A stretch of 21,322 nucleotides of DNA from a virus. The notes under the pieces are model-generated. The model ran no database searches. It was not told where the DNA came from and saw nothing but the letters and a program-made list of their open reading frames with translations. The DNA is taken from the IMG/VR virus record IMGVR_UViG_3300028388_002249, positions 1-21,322 of that record. One strand, written 5' to 3'. The translations under genes and the position numbers were made by a program. This document shows positions 15,603 through 21,322 of this stretch, in pieces (positions within the stretch are counted from its first letter, which is position 1; the number at the start of each line of letters is the position of its first letter).

Positions 15603-16123
15603 GCGCCACCTCCAGTGATTGTGTGGTCCTGCAAGTCAGATGTCGTGCCGCCGTCAACCGCGCTGGCCTGCACCGCACCGGCAGGGCCGCCATCCATGAT
15701 GGCCGGTGGAGACCAGGTACCGCCGATGACCTCGCGCAGCATGGCAATGCTGACCCGGTAAGCGGCTCCCTCGCGCTCGAGGACCAGCGTGTCGGTCTCG
15801 GCGATGTCCAGCAGCAGCGGCAGGCTTGAGACGTCGAATGATGAGGCGGAGCCGCTGCCGCCGCCGCCACCACCTTTCTGACCTCGCGCGCCTTTCGGCC
15901 CCCGCAGATCGACCAGCTCACCCCAGCCGCCGTCCGGCTTCTCGAAGCGCAGCTTAGTCCCTTGCCACTCATGGTCGGGCGGATCGCCCTTGGGCCCCGG
16001 CGGGCCCCGGTCACCCTTCGCCTCGGCGGTCAGCCTGTCGCGCTCAGCCTCGGCGCGCAGGCGCATAGACTCTTCTGCTGCGCGCCTAGCGCGGACGCGG
16101 GCCAGTACGTCAACTGAACTCAT
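15599..16123 (-). CDS. Short collagen-like structural protein
   Basis: Starting at the ATG at 16123 ([14 protein letters not shown]) gives 174 residues; an upstream start at 16144 is possible but overlaps the portal more. Residues 5-40 are a basic, helical stem ([20 protein letters not shown]). Two short Gly-x-y tracts follow ([12 protein letters not shown] and [16 protein letters not shown]), then an acidic domain ([33 protein letters not shown]) and a small C-terminal domain. The gene is squeezed between portal (14-bp overlap) and fiber (4-bp overlap). It may be a fiber anchor, a head fiber or a capsid-surface protein; the collagen-like and helical parts favour a trimeric fibrous protein. 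Confidence 0.7.
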   Translation of the reverse strand: MSSVDVLARVRARRAAEESMRLRAEAERDRLTAEAKGDRGPPGPKGDPPDHEWQGTKLRFEKPDGGWGELVDLRGPKGARGQKGGGGGGSGSASSFDVSSLPLLLDIAETDTLVLEREGAAYRVSIAMLREVIGGTWSPPAIMDGGPAGAVQASAVDGGTTSDLQDHTITGGGA

Positions 16124-18122
16124 TGCGCAGCTGCTCCAGCGCAAGCTCTTCGGCCGTGCGCGATGCCCTGGCAGCCGCCAGCCTCTCCGCCTCGATCGCC
16201 GCTTGCGCCTCTCGCGCCTCAGCCTGCGCTGACAGCAGTGCCGCGTGCGCTTCCTGATTCCGGCGCTCTGCAGCCTTCATCGATTCTCGGGCAGACTTCG
16301 CTTGATCTTCGATCGACTTCGCCTTGGCCTCTGCTTCTGCTTTGATCGCCTGCAGTCGGGCTTCTCGCTCTTCCAGGTCAGCGATCTGCCGGGCCTCTTT
16401 CTCTTCGGCGGCGATCCGGGTGCGCTCGGATTCGCGGGCCGCCTGCGCGTCCTGATGCTCCTTCTGCGACAGCGTGAAATCTGTGTCGGCCTCCGCCTTC
16501 CGCGCCTCCGCCTCCGCCAGGAGTGAGCGCGACAGGTGCTCGGACTCTCGCGCCTTCTCGGCGCCTTCCGTCGCCTTCAGCCTGCCGGCATCAGCTGAAG
16601 CCGTCATATCCAGTCGCGACTGCTCCGCCTCCATGACCTCCATGTCGTGAGGGCCTGGACCAGCATTGGAGTCAAAAGTAATGCCGCGCTCGGCGACATC
16701 CTCTCGCCACTGGTGGATCTGCTCGAGCACGTCTGCCGGATTCTGACCGCGGCGCCTGATCACCTCCTGCTCGCTCGCAAAGCCTGCGCGTACCAGCTTG
16801 AGCCACGCCCCCGCCTCTTTTGCGGGGTCGATCCACGGCATCTGCTGCCCGATGAAGCTGGCATCATCTGCCGAACCGCCGCGCAGATCAGCGGGCCGCG
16901 GCACGGCGCCAGAAAGGTCGGCCGCAATGACGAACGCCTCCCAAACAGGGCGGATGATGTTTCCTACGAACTCGTCTGTGAGTGCCGCATAGTGCGTCCA
17001 CTGCTCGCCCATCTCCTGCCGCTGTGCCGAGTAGGTGCCGCTATAGTCTTTGGAGAGAGATGAGTAGCTGGCGCCAATGCCCGCCGCAAACGCTTTCAGC
17101 TGACCCTGTCGGAACGTGACCAGGTTAGGGTTAGGCCTCTTGCTGTCGATCAGGCCAATCTCCTCGCCCACCTCTAGCGTGTCTATGATCACGCCGGGCT
17201 CCAGGCCGATCTCGCGCGGTAGTGGGTTGCCAGACTCATCCCTTGCCAGCCTGTCAGGATCGATGCCGTCCGGAGAGTGGCGCTTCACGTAAGCAGTAAG
17301 CATGGCCGCAATCTTGGCCGCAACGCGCTCGCTCTCCTCGTAGTCTTTGATGTCCTCGAGGCGCGTGATCACCGATGCAAACTCGGACACGCCGCGCAGC
17401 TGCCCGATGCGGTCCGTGCTGGCGATGTGGAGGATGCGGTCAGCCGGCACGCGCTTGAGCTCAGCCGTGAGTGCCGACGTCAGCACGTTGTCACTGGGAT
17501 GGTGCTTGTGCAGCCAGTAGGCCCTCGGCGCACCCCAGGCATTGGTCTCGATGCCCTGGCGAATCCCTCGACCGGTATCGTTGAGGTAATACGGCACCAT
17601 GTCAGGCTCGAATAGCTCGAGTGATAGTGGCACGCGGGTACCGTGCTGCAGCAGCGGTATCGGCCCTTGCAGCAGCTGCGCGAAGGCCTCGCCGTCTCGT
17701 ATCCATGTGCGCGCCAGCAGCCGCTGCACGCGAGCCCAGTGGTATTGCTGCGTGACCTCCGGGTGGCGCATCCAGTCACGCCATGCCTCACGCAGCAATG
17801 CCGCGTACTCCTCGTGGATGGACCCGTCCGGGCGCCTCGGCTGCGGCTCAATGCCGACACCAGTCGGCCCCACGATGTTGTCAGTGATAGTCCGCAGCGC
17901 GCCGCGGGTGATGTCGTGATTCTGCGCCAGGTGGCGCACCTGGTTGCGGACCGCAACAGCACCCTGCTGTGTCTGCAGGTTTGGGCCAGCCGCGGCAGTC
18001 CGGAACTTGCGCAGCCGTCCAGGCTTTGCCGCCTCATAGTATGCAAGGGCGCGGCGGGCGCGCTGCCTGCGCAGAGCCGCCTCCGGGCTGAATACGCCGA
18101 TCAGCGCATCGATGGCGCTCAT
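16110..18122 (-). CDS. Portal protein, lambda family, with long coiled-coil C-terminus
   Basis: A 670-residue protein. Residues 1-480 fit lambda-type portals: RQRARRALAYYEAAKPGRLRK, NHDITRGALRTITDNIVGPTG, WARVQRLLARTWIRDGEAF, LFEPDMVPYYL, RILHIASTDRIGQLRGVSEF and SYSSLSKDYSGTYSAQRQEM. The portal forms the dodecameric ring for DNA entry at one capsid vertex. Lambda gpB has 533 residues. Here residues about 505-670 are an added Ala/Glu/Arg-rich segment (SERTRIAAEEKEARQIADLE, AEAEAKAKSIEDQAKSARES) predicted by eye to be a long coiled coil. The start overlaps the gpW stop by 4 bp (ATGA). The collagen-like gene starts inside its last codons. Confidence 0.9.
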   Translation of the reverse strand: MSAIDALIGVFSPEAALRRQRARRALAYYEAAKPGRLRKFRTAAAGPNLQTQQGAVAVRNQVRHLAQNHDITRGALRTITDNIVGPTGVGIEPQPRRPDGSIHEEYAALLREAWRDWMRHPEVTQQYHWARVQRLLARTWIRDGEAFAQLLQGPIPLLQHGTRVPLSLELFEPDMVPYYLNDTGRGIRQGIETNAWGAPRAYWLHKHHPSDNVLTSALTAELKRVPADRILHIASTDRIGQLRGVSEFASVITRLEDIKDYEESERVAAKIAAMLTAYVKRHSPDGIDPDRLARDESGNPLPREIGLEPGVIIDTLEVGEEIGLIDSKRPNPNLVTFRQGQLKAFAAGIGASYSSLSKDYSGTYSAQRQEMGEQWTHYAALTDEFVGNIIRPVWEAFVIAADLSGAVPRPADLRGGSADDASFIGQQMPWIDPAKEAGAWLKLVRAGFASEQEVIRRRGQNPADVLEQIHQWREDVAERGITFDSNAGPGPHDMEVMEAEQSRLDMTASADAGRLKATEGAEKARESEHLSRSLLAEAEARKAEADTDFTLSQKEHQDAQAARESERTRIAAEEKEARQIADLEEREARLQAIKAEAEAKAKSIEDQAKSARESMKAAERRNQEAHAALLSAQAEAREAQAAIEAERLAAARASRTAEELALEQLRNEFS

Positions 18123-18334
18123 GGGCCAAGCCTCGCCACAGAATACCCGGCGCCTCCGATTGACGGGCCGCCCTTCTCAGACTGGACGCGCCGCTCCCAC
18201 TCCTTGCGGCCCGCCCTGATCTCGGCGAGGTCCTCACGCGAGAGCCTGCGACCCTCAAACATAACGTCCTTGCCCTGCAGCACCGCGGCCTCGGCCGCCA
18301 GGTACTTGGCAAGCATATCGGTAGCTGTGCTCAT
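18119..18334 (-). CDS. Head-tail joining protein gpW-like
   Basis: A 71-residue protein close in size to lambda gpW (68). The sequence MLAKYLAAEAAVLQGKDVMF, then SREDLAEIRAGRKEWERRV, is the family pattern: two helices around a beta hairpin. It sits between terminase and portal as in lambda. gpW joins the filled head before tail attachment. The start has no strong Shine-Dalgarno sequence, and a dyad element lies 48 bp upstream. Its stop overlaps the portal start (ATGA). Confidence 0.88.
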   Translation of the reverse strand: MSTATDMLAKYLAAEAAVLQGKDVMFEGRRLSREDLAEIRAGRKEWERRVQSEKGGPSIGGAGYSVARLGP

Positions 18335-18381
18335 AGATTTCAGGCCCAGTAACGGAGGCTCTCACGCTACGCCCCGCGCCA

Positions 18382-18406
18382 TGAAATTGTTACCCGCTGG
18401 ATTTCA
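18382..18406 (-). promoter_or_regulatory. Dyad element, copy 2 (end of Mor-like gene, upstream of gpW-portal operon)
   Basis: On the minus strand this reads TGAAATCCA, then GCGGG, then TAACAATTTCA. Arms TGAAAT and ATTTCA are inverted around 13 bases. It shares 22 of 25 bases with the element at 10830-10854. Its first three bases are the TGA stop of the Mor-like gene. It lies 48 bp above the gpW start. The intergenic stretch here is the only one between terminase and portal. Confidence 0.7.
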
Positions 18407-18691
18407 TTCGCCAGCCAGTATCTGCCGCACCCTGCGCTCGCAGACACCGTACCGCCTCGCCAGTGCGCTGTGATTGCGCCCATCAAACTCCTCGCGCATA
18501 CGGGCATCGCGCAGCTCGCGGTTCGGTGCAGGTATGTACAGCGTCTGACCCCCGGCCTGCGCACGCAGCGCGGTCACGATATCGTCCGACAGCGCGGCAG
18601 CGGCTATTTCCTGCACCTGGTAGGCGCCACATATCGCAGCAGTGACGGCGCGATGCAGCTCAACGGCGCTGTCAGTGTCGCGGTTGTTCAC
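18404..18691 (-). CDS. Mor/C-family transcriptional activator-like protein
   Basis: From GTG at 18691 (VNNRDTDSAVELHRAV) the product has 95 residues. This start overlaps the terminase stop by 4 bp and has GGAG about 9 bases upstream; an upstream ATG at 18811 would add 40 residues antisense in character and inside the terminase. The C-terminal part, LYIPAPNRELRDARMREEFD then GRNHSALARRYGVCERRVRQ, is the Mor/C pattern: a short strand followed by a helix-turn-helix. In Mu, Mor and C turn on middle and late transcription. This copy is shorter than Mu Mor (129) and lies inside the late operon. It probably binds the dyad element overlapping its stop codon; that is inference. Confidence 0.78.
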   Translation of the reverse strand: MNNRDTDSAVELHRAVTAAICGAYQVQEIAAAALSDDIVTALRAQAGGQTLYIPAPNRELRDARMREEFDGRNHSALARRYGVCERRVRQILAGE

Positions 18692-20778
18692 AGCCTGCCG
18701 CTCCAGTCTAAATTGCCCAGCTTGCGGCCAGCGGCCGGCCTTGCTGTCTGGCGAGCGCGCCGTTCGGCACGGGTCTCGCGCAATGTGTTTGCCTCCAGTC
18801 GATCCGCCCATTTGGGCGGGTTTGCCCAGCTCAGGCGATTAACGCGGCGGGTATGCATGTGCATCAGGAGCGCACGCGTCATCGCGCATAGGTCGATGGC
18901 CTCGTTACGCGCCCGGACCTTCACCCATGATCCATTCGCCTGCCTGACCTCTGCGCGCATCTCGTCCCAGAAGGTTGCCCCGAGCCAGCTGCCGAAATGG
19001 ATCTTCCCGGGGCCTGCCTCGGCCCGCCGCGCACCGTTGAACATCGCGTCCTTCAGCGAGTTTGCGTTACACACGAGCAGTCTCACCGTGCCGGACCGGC
19101 CGGTCTTGCCTTGGGCGGTCACGGTGGATTCCTTCACTGGCGCCGCATCGCGCGACGAGCCGCCCTTGTATAGCCAGGCTCGACGACGGAGCTCAAGCGG
19201 AAGCGACAACCACCAGGCGTATGCGTTTGCTGTAACGCCCTCCTCGCCACCGGTGTCCACAATGATCTCCGCAACGCGAAGCTCCTGCTCGGCATCCTCC
19301 GTGCGGTACGTCCACTCGAGCATCTCTGTGAGCACCGACCAGTCCTCTGGGTACCTGGCTGGATCAACCTGCGCAAACCCACTGTCGCGTGAGCCCGCGC
19401 GATTGCTGTCGCGTATGTCTCTCCGGTCTATCACCCACTGCTCGTAGTCCGGCGCGTGAGCATGGGCCTGTATGACAAACCGCGAGTCCTGCCCGCCCTG
19501 GACGTCCACCGATACGGTGATAAATCGAGCCTGACCAGGCACAACGAATCGAGGGAAGTCCTCCGCCATGTCGGCAATGTCAGAGCGGGCCGCATCATGG
19601 CGGCTCAGCGCAGACAGGTACGGCATCGCGAGATCCGTGTTTACCACGGTCTTTAGGGTCTCCTCGTCGCCGCTCGCCGCAAATCCGCGCAGCGCCTGCA
19701 GGTAGCGCAGCAGCAGGCTGTGCCATGACTGATAGGCCGCGGCGACACCACCCAGCCAGTAGCTCGCGATGCTGGAGCCCAACGGGTCTCCGGATCGCTC
19801 GCCATCACGGTTGATTTGCTCGCCATCACGAAGCCATGCGCCAGCCTGCAGAAGCCTATGCTTATGCTCGGGACCGACAGCAGATCCGCAGTGCGGGCAG
19901 TAGATCACCGCGTGCTCAGACGCAAGGGCAGACAAATCAGCCCCGCGCACGACCTCGAGCAACGCCTCCTCATCCGGCAGGGTGGCGAACAGAGCAAGCC
20001 CAGGAGACGCCTCGAAGAACTCACGGCAGTGCGGGCAAGGCCAGTAGAACCTGCGCCGGTCTCCGCGATTGTAAACCTCGAGGATCCCGGTGGTCGGCGG
20101 CGCCTCATGCGGAGTAGCTGCGCGCCAGTTCGGGTCGCGGATGGGCCGGCCAGGCGAAGACTCCACCATGCACATGCCCCGCGATAGGAATGTGGTGGTG
20201 CGCTTCAGCCCAAGCTGAAAAGCCGAGCCTTCACCATCGATGTTGTCCGGCATCCGATCGTAATCGGTGAGCGCCACATAACGGTAGTCCGAGCTCGCCA
20301 GCTGCGACGCTGACGGCCAGCCCAGCTTGAGCCACATACCGTGCCGGAACAGCTTGTCGTAGGTGTTGTCATCCTGCCCGCCGGCGATCAGCTCGGCCAG
20401 TGCGGGTGAATGCCTGATCGCCCGGTCCACGCGCGTCTTGCTGTAGTCTCGCGCCTTATCCTGCGTCATCTGGAGCGCCAAAAAATCGCCAGGATCGCAG
20501 GTCGCCGCGTAGGTGATCCAGCCGTCCAGGAGACTCATGGTCTTCCCGCTGCGTGCACTTCCCACAAACACCACCGCCTCATGCCGCCGGCTGGCAAGCA
20601 TGTCCATCGGCTCGACCATGTACGGCGTCTCCGCCGCAGACCACCGGCCCGTATACCCACCGGGCTGGGCGATGTGCAGCCGCTCCGCGGCACCCTGCGA
20701 AACCGAAACACGTACCGGCGGCCGGAATGCCTGCGCCGCGCCGCGCACTACCGGCCAGGCCGAGGCGAAGCTACTCAT
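18688..20778 (-). CDS. Terminase large subunit (lambda gpA-like)
   Basis: Starting at the ATG at 20778 (MSSFASAWPVVRGAAQAF) gives 696 residues; the frame is open to 20853 but that extension lies in the small subunit. The ATPase Walker A is FVGSARSGKT (about residues 71-80), with a likely Walker B at VALTDYDRM. A pair of CPHC motifs (YWPCPHCREFF and YCPHCG) is typical of gpA-type terminases. The nuclease half holds ITVSVDVQGGQDSRF and EIIVDTGGEEGVTANAYAWW with acidic residues. The enzyme cuts concatemers at cos or pac sites and drives DNA into the prohead. The start overlaps the small-subunit stop by 8 bp; the end overlaps the Mor-like start by 4 bp. Confidence 0.93.
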   Translation of the reverse strand: MSSFASAWPVVRGAAQAFRPPVRVSVSQGAAERLHIAQPGGYTGRWSAAETPYMVEPMDMLASRRHEAVVFVGSARSGKTMSLLDGWITYAATCDPGDFLALQMTQDKARDYSKTRVDRAIRHSPALAELIAGGQDDNTYDKLFRHGMWLKLGWPSASQLASSDYRYVALTDYDRMPDNIDGEGSAFQLGLKRTTTFLSRGMCMVESSPGRPIRDPNWRAATPHEAPPTTGILEVYNRGDRRRFYWPCPHCREFFEASPGLALFATLPDEEALLEVVRGADLSALASEHAVIYCPHCGSAVGPEHKHRLLQAGAWLRDGEQINRDGERSGDPLGSSIASYWLGGVAAAYQSWHSLLLRYLQALRGFAASGDEETLKTVVNTDLAMPYLSALSRHDAARSDIADMAEDFPRFVVPGQARFITVSVDVQGGQDSRFVIQAHAHAPDYEQWVIDRRDIRDSNRAGSRDSGFAQVDPARYPEDWSVLTEMLEWTYRTEDAEQELRVAEIIVDTGGEEGVTANAYAWWLSLPLELRRRAWLYKGGSSRDAAPVKESTVTAQGKTGRSGTVRLLVCNANSLKDAMFNGARRAEAGPGKIHFGSWLGATFWDEMRAEVRQANGSWVKVRARNEAIDLCAMTRALLMHMHTRRVNRLSWANPPKWADRLEANTLRETRAERRARQTARPAAGRKLGNLDWSGRL

Positions 20779-21262
20779 GGACCGGGCCAAGCTCCGACAG
20801 ACGGTCGGCGATCGATGACATCTCGGCATCAAGCACACACTCGATAGCGGCAATCACATCCGGTGCAGCTCCGGTGCGACGCTCGATGTTGTCAGGCAGC
20901 GACCGCAGGCCCTGCGCAATGGCGCTGAATGCAGTGGCGATCACCCTTTCGACCTCCTCCACCGGTATCAGCTCCCTATCCCGCTCCTGCAGCGCCCTGC
21001 GCTTGAGCTCACTGTCATACCAGGCCTTGCGGTCTTGCGGCGCCATGCTGTCAGGATCCGCATCCGACGCAGCGCCAGAACCGTGCAGCACGCGGGACAC
21101 ATCAGCAATGGAATACACAGCATTGCCGTGCCGCCGGCCTACCGGCTGGAGACCCGCATCACTGATTCGCTTCGCAAGCGTCTGCCGGTGCAGACCGAAG
21201 CACTCAGCGAGCCTCGAGACTGACCAGGCAAACGCATCGTTAATTTCACGGATTTCCGCCAC
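20771..21262 (-). CDS. Terminase small subunit (DUF1441/Nu1-like)
   Basis: A 163-residue protein. The N-terminus has a winged helix-turn-helix (WSVSRLAECFGLHRQTLAKR, then VGRRHGNAVYSIADVSRVL) that would recognise the packaging site. The middle (APQDRKAWYDSELKRRALQE) and C-terminus (IATAFSAIAQGLRSLPDNIE) are helical, as in DUF1441-type small terminases. It overlaps the large subunit by 8 bp. The start is taken as GTG at 21262, but no Shine-Dalgarno is near it. A strong AGGAGG at 21293-21288 lies 25 bases away, too far for this GTG. The true start may be different. Confidence 0.82.
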   Translation of the reverse strand: MAEIREINDAFAWSVSRLAECFGLHRQTLAKRISDAGLQPVGRRHGNAVYSIADVSRVLHGSGAASDADPDSMAPQDRKAWYDSELKRRALQERDRELIPVEEVERVIATAFSAIAQGLRSLPDNIERRTGAAPDVIAAIECVLDAEMSSIADRLSELGPVHE

Positions 21263-21322
21263 ACCAAGAACCGGTACCCGGCTCAGCCCTCCTGGTGATG
21301 ATGCCTAGCAGCACCGAAAAAC
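21263..21322. other. Right edge, no gene seen
   Basis: Sixty bases before the small terminase gene. On the minus strand AGGAGG at 21293-21288 is followed by no start codon at usual spacing. No promoter or terminator is recognised. It may hold the end of an upstream gene. Confidence 0.4.

Noticed and set aside
18692-18811. Upstream ATG extension of the Mor-like gene by 40 residues
   Set aside because: The added residues overlap the terminase in another frame and do not look like Mor N-termini, whereas GTG at 18691 has a ribosome binding site and a 4-bp stop/start overlap.
18119-20853. Possible cos or pac site near terminase genes
   Set aside because: No recognisable cos-type dyad or repeats of a small-terminase binding site could be supported by eye in this window.

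Overview
The window is one long stretch of a tailed-phage (or prophage) late region. Nearly every gene is on the minus strand, so transcription runs from high to low coordinates. The lambda-type terminase and portal, gpW connector, tail-assembly chaperone pair and tape measure point to a siphovirus with a long non-contractile tail. The capsid resembles Mu gpT, and a Mor/C-like regulator lies between terminase and connector, so the phage is a lambda/Mu mosaic. The high GC content and protein families suggest a high-GC proteobacterial host, probably gammaproteobacterial. No host gene, integrase, lysis gene or attachment site is visible, so neither host nor prophage state can be fixed.

Layout in transcription order. 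(1) 21262-18688: terminase small and large subunits. (2) 18691-18404: a Mor-like activator whose stop codon opens a 25-bp dyad element. (3) 18334-16110: gpW-like connector and a portal with a long coiled-coil tail. (4) 16123-10867: a receptor-recognition module inside the head genes. It holds a collagen-like protein, a large fiber split into two frames (Mtd-like N-terminus, collagen tracts, Fn3-like repeats, C-type-lectin-like C-terminus), a plus-strand HNH endonuclease gene, and a protein with two chitin-binding-like modules. (5) 10854-10830: a second copy of the dyad element. (6) 10785-8458: a ClpP-type protease fused in frame to the major capsid protein, with a strong internal ribosome binding site, then a decoration protein. 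(7) 8451-7026: head-tail joining, gpZ-like and gpU-like proteins. (8) 7014-3130: tail tube protein, tail assembly chaperone with a probable -1 frameshift extension, and a tape measure split into two frames with an exact 63-bp tandem duplication. (9) 3133-1: tail-tip genes, including a LamG-bearing hub-like protein and a partial gene running off the left edge.

The genes form a packaging, head, connector, tail and receptor-binding assembly line with stop/start overlaps that imply translational coupling. The most noteworthy signals are: (a) the fiber C-terminus has the residue and codon pattern of a diversity-generating retroelement variable region, although no reverse transcriptase or template repeat is in the window; (b) two nearly identical dyad elements each lie 45-48 bp upstream of a structural operon, and one abuts the Mor-like gene; (c) the protease-capsid fusion carries an internal start with a consensus Shine-Dalgarno sequence; (d) the fiber and tape-measure genes are each interrupted by a +1 frame change, and in the fiber this coincides with loss of about one third of a repeated domain.
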